In this document: positions 32,093-39,229 of the stretch, in pieces | Numbering within the stretch: the first letter of the stretch is position 1 | Layout: every line of letters begins with the position of its first letter | Source of the DNA: Lachnospiraceae bacterium | GTDB lineage: Bacteria; Bacillota; Clostridia; Lachnospirales; Lachnospiraceae | Assembly (NCBI GenBank): GCA_017615545.1 | Contig: JAFZZY010000013.1 | Span: 101,675-149,791 of the forward strand | Length of the DNA stretch: 48,117 nucleotides | Direction: 5' to 3' | The notes under the pieces: generated by a model | What the model was told of the DNA's origin: nothing | Seen by the model: only the letters and a program-made list of their open reading frames with translations | The model's database searches: none | Translations under genes and position numbers: made by a program

Positions 32093-33274
32093 TTATTTTG
32101 GTTTGCAATGTCCACAAGCGGAATAACCTTGTTGCTTAAGCGAAGCCAGAGATTCATTTGAAGTAGCATAATTCTCTGGGCTGATTTTCTTAACATCACT
32201 ACATGTAGGGTAATGGATCTTCATACGTTTAGGATTTGTATTCAAAACCCATTTAGCGTTGGTCTGCTGTTGTTCCGGATTGTCATAAGTGTTGAAATTG
32301 TTGTTGCCTCCTCCGGATCCGCCATTATTTCCTTTGGACAACTGAGCCTCAGCTGCAGCCCTCTCAGCTGCTAATCTTGCTTCTTCAGCTAGTCTTGCCT
32401 CCTCAGCCTTTCTTGCTTCTTCAGCTAGTCTTGCTGCCTCAGCCTCGCTAGCTATTCTTTCCTTTTCTGCCGCTTCCGCCGCCAGTCTACTTTCTTCCGC
32501 AGCCTTCTCCGCCGCCAGTCTACTTTCTTCCGCGGCCTTTTCTGCCGCCAGTCTGCTTTCTTCAGCAGCCTTCTCCGCAGCCTGCCTACTTGCTTCTGCA
32601 GCCTTCTCAGCCGTCCCTATACTAGCTTGAATGGCAGCCTGTTCTGCCGCTTGTCTGCTTTCTTCTGCGGCCTTCTCTGCTGCTTCTTTCTCAGCTTGGA
32701 TTGCCGCCAACTCTGCTGCCTTTGCAGCTTCCATCTCAGCTACGATTCTTTCCGCCGCTTCCTTACTAGCCTGAATTGCAGCCTGTTCCGCCGCCTGTCT
32801 GCTCGCTAACGCCGCTTCCGCAGCCGCCCGCTCCGTTGCTTCCTGATCCTCATCGTTTGCCTTATTCGGCATGCCGCGTACCAGTTCCTTCTGTGCTTCG
32901 GTAGCCTTCAATTCAATTGCATTATTCTGTGCCACCGCCTGCTTCTGTTCAGCAGTCGCCGCCCCGGTCTGCTCCTGTTGAGCCACGACCACCGGTTGCT
33001 GAGCACCCGCTACATTGGGATCCGAAGAACCTGATGCCGCGCCCGCGAAAACGATCAAAAAGAAGCCCCATGCAGCGCCGAGCACACCATATTTCACGCC
33101 ATTGTTCATGCTTTTCTTTCTCATCAAGAGCAACGTCAGCGGCAACGGAAAGATAAATATCCATCCCAAAACCCACATCCAAGTCTTGCTCTTTCCCGAC
33201 GCTGCCTTAGTTCCACAGCATAAACAAGTCTTGGTCTTTTCATCTATATTCGCCCCACACTTTTTGCATGTCAT
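32093..33274 (-). CDS. Zinc-ribbon/two-TM/coiled-coil protein with Ada-like C-terminal domain
   Basis: 393 residues. ATG 33274 follows GGGAGG; the GTG nine nt earlier is less likely. Order: zinc ribbon (CKKCGANI and CLCCGTK), two membrane helices (about 31-50 and 62-82), a Gln-rich stretch, about 190 residues of Ala/Glu-rich helix with repeated AAEKAAEESRL units predicting a long rigid coiled coil (about 140-330), a Gly/Asn linker, then the C-terminal domain VLNTNPKRMKIHYPTCSDV ... YSACGHCKP with His, Cys, Cys, Cys as likely zinc ligands. That last domain recurs in the nuclease lipoprotein encoded next. Probably a surface or periplasmic-space spanning protein, made under c-di-GMP riboswitch control. 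Family name unknown. Confidence 0.82.
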   Translation of the reverse strand: MTCKKCGANIDEKTKTCLCCGTKAASGKSKTWMWVLGWIFIFPLPLTLLLMRKKSMNNGVKYGVLGAAWGFFLIVFAGAASGSSDPNVAGAQQPVVVAQQEQTGAATAEQKQAVAQNNAIELKATEAQKELVRGMPNKANDEDQEATERAAAEAALASRQAAEQAAIQASKEAAERIVAEMEAAKAAELAAIQAEKEAAEKAAEESRQAAEQAAIQASIGTAEKAAEASRQAAEKAAEESRLAAEKAAEESRLAAEKAAEESRLAAEAAEKERIASEAEAARLAEEARKAEEARLAEEARLAAERAAAEAQLSKGNNGGSGGGNNNFNTYDNPEQQQTNAKWVLNTNPKRMKIHYPTCSDVKKISPENYATSNESLASLKQQGYSACGHCKPK

Positions 33275-33326
33275 ATTCTTCACCTCCCGTGTATATAGGT
33301 CCTTTCATTTTTTCAAAATATAAACA

Positions 33327-33358
33327 AAAAAAGCATTGCCATTCGGGCAATGCTTTTC
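33327..33358 (-). terminator. Riboswitch-linked Rho-independent terminator
   Basis: On the minus strand GCATTGCC/GGCAATGC (8 bp, 5-nt loop) followed by TTTTTTTG, directly after the c-di-GMP aptamer and 50 bp before the zinc-ribbon gene. The preceding GATGCGAAAAGCATT can pair ATGC with GCAT and so compete with the terminator's 5' arm. Confidence 0.85.
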
Positions 33359-33361
33359 GCA

Positions 33362-33436
33362 TCAACGGTTGCAGCTGACTGCCATTTTACAGGCTCTAGA
33401 GCTTTGCGTCGCAGCCTTTCGACTGTTTTGCCCTTT
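33362..33436 (-). ncRNA. Cyclic-di-GMP-I (GEMM-I) riboswitch
   Basis: The minus strand reads AGGGCAAAACAGTCGAAAGG, then CTGCGACGCAAAGC, a variable hairpin (TCTAGAGC), and closes with CAGTCAGCTGCAACC. The GNRA-type GAAA loop on a 5-bp stem, the invariant GACGCAAAGC and the closing GCTGCAACC line up segment by segment with the Vc2 and clostridial aptamers. A consensus promoter lies 12 bp upstream and a terminator 5 bp downstream, so it should control transcription of the zinc-ribbon protein and the nuclease. Whether ligand turns genes on or off cannot be told by eye. Confidence 0.9.
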
Positions 33437-33447
33437 ATTTATTCTAA

Positions 33448-33476
33448 ATTATAAATTACAACCGTTAAATTGTCAA
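33448..33476 (-). promoter_or_regulatory. Promoter of the riboswitch-controlled operon
   Basis: Minus-strand TTGACA (33471-33476), 17-bp AT-rich spacer, TATAAT (33448-33453): full consensus. It starts 43 bp after the end of the LRR protein gene. Confidence 0.88.
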
Positions 33477-33519
33477 TCAGTTTATAAAACTTTAATATAT
33501 TGTCAGTTCATTCAAGCCT

Positions 33520-34965
33520 TTAGTTCCTGATAATCTCCAAACCTTCTTTGACACCGATCATCTCGGTATCACACGATACACGCAATTCCTCCAACGCTTG
33601 GTTCGCGCTCACATCCAGTTTATCGAGAAGACATTCGTACAAATGAAACGTTTTCAGCGCTTTATTATGACTTACATCAAAACTCGTCAGTTTTTCCTCC
33701 ATGATGTACAATACTTCCAACTCCGGATTACCACTCAGATCCAGCGAACGCACCTCATTCATGTAACTGGTGAAATTTATAAGTTTCGGATTATGCGAAA
33801 CGTCGATCGTATCCTGCTTTACTCTCATAAGGAACAGGGTTTCCAGCATAGGATTTTTACTCAAATCCAACGAGATCGTACCACAGTCATTCAAAGTGAG
33901 TGATTTTAACTTTGTATTATGACTCAGATCAAGTCTGGACAGTCTCGCCTGCTCGATACACAACTCCTCCAACTTCTGGTTTTTACTTAAATCCACCTCT
34001 ACCACATCAATGTTCCCCCAAAGGGTGAGCTCCTTAAGTAACGGATTGTTGCTCGTATCTATGGTACTCACTCCTGTATACCAAACTTCCAAGTTTTCCA
34101 GTTCAGGATTCATGGATATATCGATCGAATTTAGTTTGCTACCGCAAATAACCAGTTCTTTCAGTGCCGGATTATGGCGAACGTTCACTTCCGTGATCTT
34201 CTCAGACATAGTGGATGAACCGATTTGCATACAATCCAAATGCTCCAGGTTCTTAAAGTATTCGATTCCTTTCACACTGGCGATCAGGGTGATATCCGTA
34301 CCGTTTCCCTCAGCTTCACCTATATCGATATGTGTCGCCGCCTGACGCTCCGGGCCATCCAAAATATCATCCTCGTTATTATCAAATTGACTCTTTATAT
34401 ACTTACGGAAATATCTATCGGGAAAATGCTCTTCGTCGATCGGTACTGATATGTTGATATCCTCGATTGCCTCATCAATGGACTCAGTTTCCGTTGTTTG
34501 TTCCTCTTTCGTCGTCCCTTCCGTTTCTTCAAATACAAACGAGGTCAGCACCTCTGTCTCGGTCGGTATTACCGGGATCTCCGTCGGCGCCTCTGTGCTT
34601 TCCGCCTCGGTCGTTGTGACAACGTCTCTTCCACGATCCGGATTCCAGAAGAATACAAACAACAGGATCGCTGCCGCGGCCAATGCAACGGTCGATGTGA
34701 TCCACAGGATCGTTATGACCTTATTAGACTTTTGGCGCTCCTCCTGTGCTTTAAGTTCCTCATCCTTGCTTTCCGAATGCATTACAAACGGGGTCTGAGG
34801 GGTAACATTGCCCGCTTCGGCTGCCTTAGTTTCTGTAGTAGCCTGACCTTCCGGCTGCTCCAGCCGCTTCAGCTCCTCTTCGGTATAATCAGCCTCCCGG
34901 ACGAACTCCTCCCGGATCTCGCCGATGTTGTCCATCAATTTCTGTTTTGTGATCTTTATACTCAT
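33520..34965 (-). CDS. Anti-sigma-like membrane protein with extracellular leucine-rich repeats
   Basis: 481 residues; ATG 34965 overlaps the sigma factor stop by 4 bp (ATGA), so translation is coupled. A charged cytoplasmic part (1-80), one membrane helix (83-107), a Thr/Glu-rich linker (about 110-175, a typical extracellular spacer), a short domain with FPDRYFRKYIKSQFDNNEDD, then about ten leucine-rich repeats of 21-24 residues of the pattern LDLSGNPELEVLYI (from about 235 to the end). The sigma-linked position and topology fit an anti-sigma factor whose external LRR domain senses a ligand or cell-wall state. The N-terminal part shows no clear zinc anti-sigma (H-x3-C-x2-C) motif, so this role is inference. 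Confidence 0.82.
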   Translation of the reverse strand: MSIKITKQKLMDNIGEIREEFVREADYTEEELKRLEQPEGQATTETKAAEAGNVTPQTPFVMHSESKDEELKAQEERQKSNKVITILWITSTVALAAAAILLFVFFWNPDRGRDVVTTTEAESTEAPTEIPVIPTETEVLTSFVFEETEGTTKEEQTTETESIDEAIEDINISVPIDEEHFPDRYFRKYIKSQFDNNEDDILDGPERQAATHIDIGEAEGNGTDITLIASVKGIEYFKNLEHLDCMQIGSSTMSEKITEVNVRHNPALKELVICGSKLNSIDISMNPELENLEVWYTGVSTIDTSNNPLLKELTLWGNIDVVEVDLSKNQKLEELCIEQARLSRLDLSHNTKLKSLTLNDCGTISLDLSKNPMLETLFLMRVKQDTIDVSHNPKLINFTSYMNEVRSLDLSGNPELEVLYIMEEKLTSFDVSHNKALKTFHLYECLLDKLDVSANQALEELRVSCDTEMIGVKEGLEIIRN

Positions 34966-35531
34966 ACTGTCACACCTGCTTTCTCCAAGTCCAGCTTAAG
35001 CTTGCTTCTGACACGGGACAGGATGGTGCGAACATTGGTCGGAGTCAGACCCAACGCTTTGGAAATCTCCTCGACCGAACTGCAATACCAGTATCTACGC
35101 ACGAAGATACGGCGATTCTGCGGGGACAGTTCGACCAAAAACGAATCCAGGATCTCACGGATCACCATGTCGTCCACGATCTTATCCTCGCTCTGAACAG
35201 AAATATCCGGCATGCACTCTTCCAACTCATCGATCGCGACCTCATAGTTTCCGCCGCCACGCTTCAGCGCGGTCGCCTTGTTGAATCGCTTCAGAGATAG
35301 ATTTCGCGTGATCTTCCCGACGAAGGTCTTGAGACAATTCGGTCTCGTCGGAGGTATAGCATTCCAACTGTGAAAAAGTGTATCATTAAAGGTCTCTTTC
35401 GCAGTTTCCTCGTCGTTTAAGATATTTCGCGCGATCGTCCGGCAATAGTTTCCGTATTTGTCGGACGTTTCCTTCAGGGCTATTTCGTCCCTTTGGAAGT
35501 AAAGCTCTACGATCTGTTCATCTTGCATCAT
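34962..35531 (-). CDS. ECF-type RNA polymerase sigma factor
   Basis: 189 residues from ATG 35531 (AAAGGA upstream). Region 2 runs from about residue 8 to 85 (YGNYCRTIARNILNDEETAKE, FVGKITRNLSLKRFNK), and region 4 from 130 to 180 with the helix-turn-helix SVEEISKALGLTPTNVRTIL. The size and lack of region 3 are typical ECF. It directs RNA polymerase to stress or envelope genes once released by its partner, presumably the LRR membrane protein encoded in the 4-bp overlapping frame. A candidate autoregulated promoter lies at 35604-35634. Confidence 0.92.
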   Translation of the reverse strand: MMQDEQIVELYFQRDEIALKETSDKYGNYCRTIARNILNDEETAKETFNDTLFHSWNAIPPTRPNCLKTFVGKITRNLSLKRFNKATALKRGGGNYEVAIDELEECMPDISVQSEDKIVDDMVIREILDSFLVELSPQNRRIFVRRYWYCSSVEEISKALGLTPTNVRTILSRVRSKLKLDLEKAGVTV

Positions 35532-35603
35532 GTTAATATTCCTTTCCCTGCCTAGCCGCTGAGCGGTAAGGAAGCGGCTTGATCATTCAAACCTCTTCAC
35601 TTA

Positions 35604-35634
35604 TCTACTACCAAACCGGAGAAAAGTGTCACAG
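35604..35634 (-). promoter_or_regulatory. Candidate ECF-dependent promoter of the sigma operon
   Basis: The minus strand reads CTGTGACACTTTT, then CTCCGGTTTGG, then TAGTAGATAA. No sigma-A promoter is visible in this 108-bp gap, whereas TGTGACA near an ECF gene suits an ECF -35. A related sequence, GTGATTTTTTCTGCTGTTTGG, precedes the protease gene (47760-47785), but spacing differs by 2 bp. Confidence 0.35.
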
Positions 35635-35639
35635 TTTTT

Positions 35640-36188
35640 TCAAAACTTCTTTATCATAAAAATATCATCCAAATACGTTCCATCGTCGTATTTGTTTCCG
35701 TTCGGAATGCGACCGCACTCCTTAAAACCGAGCGTCTCGTACAAATGGTACGCCCGGTCATTGCTCTCGACCACGACCAGTTCGGCCTGCTCGTAGCCTG
35801 CCGCCTCCACATGTTTCATCAGAGACTCCATCATCAAACGTCCCAGACCAAGGCCAGTAAACCTCTGTCGGAGGGCAATGCCTACCTCGGCGCGATGCTT
35901 CGCTCTCCGGCTAGCTCCGCCCTTGCTGTTAAACGAGCAGTTTCCGGCATGCTCGCCATCCACAAACGCCAGCAAAAGAAGGGCATCCTCTGCCTCATTA
36001 TGCTCCTTCAAAAACTCGAGTTCGCTCTCCGTCGTGTACTCCACCTCGTCCGACTCACAAAACAAAAATCGTGTTTCGCCCGTGACCAGCTTCAGATACT
36101 CGATCAGCATGTCAGCATCCTCCGGCCTCGGACAGCGAAGCACGACCTCCCGCCCGTTCAGTTCATATCTCTCTTCATCAACGATCAT
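35640..36188 (-). CDS. GNAT-family acetyltransferase
   Basis: 182 residues. ATG 36188 follows AGGAG with 8-nt spacing and leaves 11 bp to the upstream hydrolase gene; the frame extends further upstream but through that gene. GNAT fold with VGIALRQRFTGLGLGRLMM as acetyl-CoA loop and AELVVVESNDRAYHLYETLGF as strand 5/helix 4 region, close in style to RimI-like or spermidine-type acetyltransferases. Substrate unknown. Last gene of the sufC-sufB-membrane protein-hydrolase run. Confidence 0.9.
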   Translation of the reverse strand: MIVDEERYELNGREVVLRCPRPEDADMLIEYLKLVTGETRFLFCESDEVEYTTESELEFLKEHNEAEDALLLLAFVDGEHAGNCSFNSKGGASRRAKHRAEVGIALRQRFTGLGLGRLMMESLMKHVEAAGYEQAELVVVESNDRAYHLYETLGFKECGRIPNGNKYDDGTYLDDIFMIKKF

Positions 36189-36199
36189 GATGCGTTCTC

Positions 36200-36760
36200 C
36201 TATTTGTCGATAATATACGCTTTCGTCTTCTTCATCACGTCCGCCAGCACTTCGATATTCCTGCTTACATCCTCGCATTCCAGCGAGTGATTACCGCCCG
36301 GATAGATGTCCAACGGAATCCCCTGCTCGCCTGCCATTGCCCGAACCACGTTAAGGTCCGACCACGGGTCGGCATCGCCGATAAACGCGATCACATCGCG
36401 GTCGCCGAATCCAAACGTTACCTCCACGGGCGTGTACCACACCTGTTTCGCGCAGATCTCATGTGCCTGCACGTAACGCGCCAGTGCGACCGCTCCGATG
36501 CTCTTCCCGATGAAAACCACCTCGGAAAATGCATCCCAGTCCACCTCGGCGAGCTGCTCCTCGCTCTGCACAAATGCCAGCTCCGCCGCTTTCTGCATCA
36601 TGGCAACATCCCCACGGATCTTCTGTGGCATTGACCGATACTCAATGTGGATCGTCTCGTATCCGAGACTCCGAACCAGTTTTGTCGCATAGTATAGCAG
36701 CGGTTTGTCTTTATGATAACCGATCCCCGGAAACAGGATGGCCAGTTTCTTTTCAGACAT
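36200..36760 (-). CDS. Small alpha/beta hydrolase
   Basis: 186 residues. ATG 36760 lies inside the end of the upstream membrane-protein gene (8-bp overlap), with GGAGGAAG a little upstream. Catalytic triad candidates: Ser in VVFIGKSIGAVAL (nucleophile elbow G-x-S-x-G), Asp in FIGDADPWSD and His in PGGNHSLE. N-terminal LAILFPGIGYHKDKPL looks like the oxyanion-hole strand. Cytoplasmic, no signal peptide. Substrate unknown. Confidence 0.85.
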   Translation of the reverse strand: MSEKKLAILFPGIGYHKDKPLLYYATKLVRSLGYETIHIEYRSMPQKIRGDVAMMQKAAELAFVQSEEQLAEVDWDAFSEVVFIGKSIGAVALARYVQAHEICAKQVWYTPVEVTFGFGDRDVIAFIGDADPWSDLNVVRAMAGEQGIPLDIYPGGNHSLECEDVSRNIEVLADVMKKTKAYIIDK

Positions 36761-37406
36761 AATAGAATTCTTCCTCCTCATCCTCATCGGATCTGTCCTT
36801 ACCACTGCCATGCGGTCCTTTCGGTTTCTTCAGCTGCATTAACTCCAGGCCGAAACATACTAAACCGATCCCGCTGATCAGCGGGCGAATCCTGTAACGA
36901 ACCCGGATCACTCCGATCACAAATAACAGCGTCCCCAGTACGATCAGGACCTTCGGCGCATTTGAACACATCCGCATGATCTGGGCTATGATGATCAGGA
37001 TCAGACCGAAATAAAACACGGTCATGGCCCAACTTTCCGTGGCCACATGATTCGCCCATGAAAGCCTACGAATGTAGAAAAAGTCCGAACCGATCCGGGC
37101 AATGAGGATCAGAATGCCGATAATGACCTGCCAGGAGATCTTCTCCAGTCTTCCGAGAGCGATAAAAAACAGTGCAAATAGTCCTTTTGCCGCGTCCGCC
37201 AACCAGCGCTCACGATAGGTCATGATGATATCCTCCAGTGCTGCGCCCTCACCGGTCCATTTCACGGACAGGCGCGGAACGACTGCCCCGATGAAACACA
37301 TGGCGATACCGATGATCACGATGATCGTCTCGATCTTCTGCGCCAGATCCTTCGGATCTTTCTTTTTCTGTTCAACCTGAACGGATTCAACTTCGTTACT
37401 CTCCAT
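36753..37406 (-). CDS. Hypothetical multi-TM membrane protein
   Basis: 217 residues from ATG 37406 (AAGGGG upstream). A charged N-terminus (Lys/Glu-rich, about 25 residues), about six hydrophobic segments (26-47, 71-88, 92-110, 123-143, 147-165, 172-187) and a strongly acidic tail (SDEDEEEEFYYV). No transporter or enzyme motif seen. It lies 24 bp after the SufB-like gene and overlaps the hydrolase gene by 8 bp. Not recognised. Confidence 0.7.
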   Translation of the reverse strand: MESNEVESVQVEQKKKDPKDLAQKIETIIVIIGIAMCFIGAVVPRLSVKWTGEGAALEDIIMTYRERWLADAAKGLFALFFIALGRLEKISWQVIIGILILIARIGSDFFYIRRLSWANHVATESWAMTVFYFGLILIIIAQIMRMCSNAPKVLIVLGTLLFVIGVIRVRYRIRPLISGIGLVCFGLELMQLKKPKGPHGSGKDRSDEDEEEEFYYV

Positions 37407-37430
37407 ACCGATCCCCTTTCGGCTATGATC

Positions 37431-38348
37431 TTATCTCAAAAAACCATTCACGATCTGCTCTTCTGCCTCTGATTCCGAAAGGCCCAGAGTCATGAGTTTA
37501 ATGATCTGCTCTCCCGCGATCTTTCCAATGGCAGCCTCGTGGATCAAACTTGCGTCGATGCTGGAAGCCGAAAGCTGCGGGCTGGCCAGTACCTTGGCAT
37601 GATCCATGATGATGGAATCACACTCACTATGGCCTGCGCAAACATTATTTCCGTTGAGCACGCTGATAAAATGCTGCGTACTGTTGTCTTTTGCTACCGT
37701 ACGGCTGATCAGGTTGCAACTGCTTCCCTCTCCGTTCAGATCCGCCGTGAAATCCGAAACCGCATTCTGCTCCCCGGTGGTCATGACCTTCTCATGGATC
37801 ACCAGACTCGCATGATCTTCAAGTACGGCCTTCGTTTTACGCAAAGTATCATCGATTCCCTTGATCTGGGTCGTCTCCATTTCCATGGACGCTCCCTCGG
37901 AAAGATATACCTCCGTGGTCGGATTCATGAGGCGCTTACCGCGGCCCTCGCCCTCTCCGTAATGCTTCTCAATGTAGCGAACCTTAGAGTTCTTTCCTAC
38001 ATGGAAGGTGTGGATACCGTCATGCGCGCTGTCTCCGGCGCCGCAATTATGGATACCGCAACCGGCCACGATGACCACATCGCAGTTCTCCCCGATAAAG
38101 AAATCATTATATACGCTTTCCTTAAGTCCGGCCTCGGATAAAACTACCGGGATGTGTACACTTTCGTGAACCGTTCCGTCCTTAATGATGATATCGATGC
38201 CCGGCTTATCCTGCTTCGTCACGATATCGATATTTGCCGTAGTATTTCTGGCAGCGCTCTTACCATTCGCGCGGATATTATATGCTCCGACGGGAAGCGC
38301 ATCCAGTTCTGCCACTTTTTTCAACAGATCCATCTGAATTGCATCCAT
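37431..38348 (-). CDS. SufB/SufD-family Fe-S scaffold protein, short form (SmsB-like)
   Basis: 305 residues from ATG 38348; its RBS GGAGG lies within the end of the SufC gene, 4 bp upstream. The right-handed beta-helix core of SufB/SufD proteins is evident (GENCDVVIVAGCGIHNCGA, KHYGEGEGRGKRLMNP, NGNNVCAGHSECDSIIMDHA, ASPQLSASSIDASLIHEAAIG). The final part has the His and Glu of the cluster-binding region (HEAAIGKIAGEQ). It is much shorter than E. coli SufB (495 residues) and has no separate SufD partner here, matching the two-gene SUF-like minimal (SmsCB) systems of anaerobes. Builds Fe-S clusters with the ATPase encoded upstream. Identification as SmsB rather than SufD is by length and context. 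Confidence 0.88.
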   Translation of the reverse strand: MDAIQMDLLKKVAELDALPVGAYNIRANGKSAARNTTANIDIVTKQDKPGIDIIIKDGTVHESVHIPVVLSEAGLKESVYNDFFIGENCDVVIVAGCGIHNCGAGDSAHDGIHTFHVGKNSKVRYIEKHYGEGEGRGKRLMNPTTEVYLSEGASMEMETTQIKGIDDTLRKTKAVLEDHASLVIHEKVMTTGEQNAVSDFTADLNGEGSSCNLISRTVAKDNSTQHFISVLNGNNVCAGHSECDSIIMDHAKVLASPQLSASSIDASLIHEAAIGKIAGEQIIKLMTLGLSESEAEEQIVNGFLR

Positions 38349-38352
38349 GTCA

Positions 38353-39075
38353 TCAACCTCCGATCTTTTCCTTCAAAACTCTGCATTCGCTCACAGGCAG
38401 GCCCAAAAGCAACGGAAGGACTTCTTCCTTCGGTCCGTACTTTTCTACAGCGCCATCTTTGATGTAAATGATCTTATCCGCTATATTCAGGATCTTCTCC
38501 TGGTGGCTGATGATCAGAATGGTCCCCTGTGTCTTTTCATGCATCTTTTCAAACACGCGGATCAGATTCTGGAAACTCCAGAGGTCAATGCCTGCCTCCG
38601 GCTCGTCGAAGACGTTAAATGAGGTCTGACGGGCCAATATCGTGGCGATCTCGATCCTCTTCATCTCGCCGCCGGAAAGGCTATCGTCCAGTTCGCGGTC
38701 CATATAATCCCTGGCGCACAGTCCGACTTCCGACAAAAGATCGCAGCAATCTGCGAATTTGCGGGTATTTCCCGTAGCAATGTTCAAAAGGTCCTTGACT
38801 TTCAGTCCTTTAAAACGCACGGGCTGTTGAAATGCAAAACTGATGCCTTTTTTAGCCCTTTCCGTGATCGAAAGTCCGGTGATATCCTCACCGTTATATA
38901 ATATCTGTCCTTCGCTCGGCTTGTAGATGCCTGCAATAACCTTTGCTAAGGTCGACTTACCACCGCCATTGGGACCCGTAACGGCAACAAAACCATCTTC
39001 TATCCGAAGATCGATATTTTTCAGAATATCCTTTCCGTCTTCCGTTATATAACTAATGTTTTTAAGTTCCAGCAT
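38353..39075 (-). CDS. sufC: SufC-like Fe-S assembly ATPase
   Basis: 240 residues. ATG 39075 follows AAAGG and lies 37 bp after a clear promoter; the longer frame to 39246 runs through that promoter and is not coding. ABC ATPase motifs: GPNGGGKST (Walker A), FAFQQPVRFKGL with the Q-loop, SLSGGEMKRIEIA (signature, the SGGE-K-R form of SufC), FNVFDEPEAGID (Walker B) and IISHQEKI (switch His). It energises the SufB-type scaffold encoded 4 bp downstream. The pair with no sufS or sufU nearby is the minimal arrangement. May be under control of the Rrf2 regulator at 1387-1782, but no similar ACCTAC repeat was seen in front of it. Confidence 0.9.
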   Translation of the reverse strand: MLELKNISYITEDGKDILKNIDLRIEDGFVAVTGPNGGGKSTLAKVIAGIYKPSEGQILYNGEDITGLSITERAKKGISFAFQQPVRFKGLKVKDLLNIATGNTRKFADCCDLLSEVGLCARDYMDRELDDSLSGGEMKRIEIATILARQTSFNVFDEPEAGIDLWSFQNLIRVFEKMHEKTQGTILIISHQEKILNIADKIIYIKDGAVEKYGPKEEVLPLLLGLPVSECRVLKEKIGG

Positions 39076-39111
39076 ATTCTTATACCTTTCTATGCTTATA
39101 TTTGCAACCTC

Positions 39112-39140
39112 ATTATACACGGAACGTGCCTTTTTATCAA
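39112..39140 (-). promoter_or_regulatory. Promoter of the sufC-sufB run
   Basis: Minus-strand TTGATA (39135-39140), 17-bp spacer, TATAAT (39112-39117). It lies just after the terminator of the giant surface-protein gene. Confidence 0.85.
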
Positions 39141-39157
39141 GTATTCCCAGAGCCCGC

Positions 39158-39195
39158 AAAAAAGGGGCTGCCGCTATGCGACAGCCCCTTTTCGC
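39158..39195 (-). terminator. Terminator of the giant surface-protein gene
   Basis: On the minus strand AAGGGGCTGTCGC pairs with GCGGCAGCCCCTT (one mismatch, ATA loop), followed by TTTTTTGC, 35 bp after the stop at 39230. Confidence 0.9.
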
Positions 39196-39229
39196 GACGG
39201 TTCCTATATAGCAACCGCCATCCGTACAG

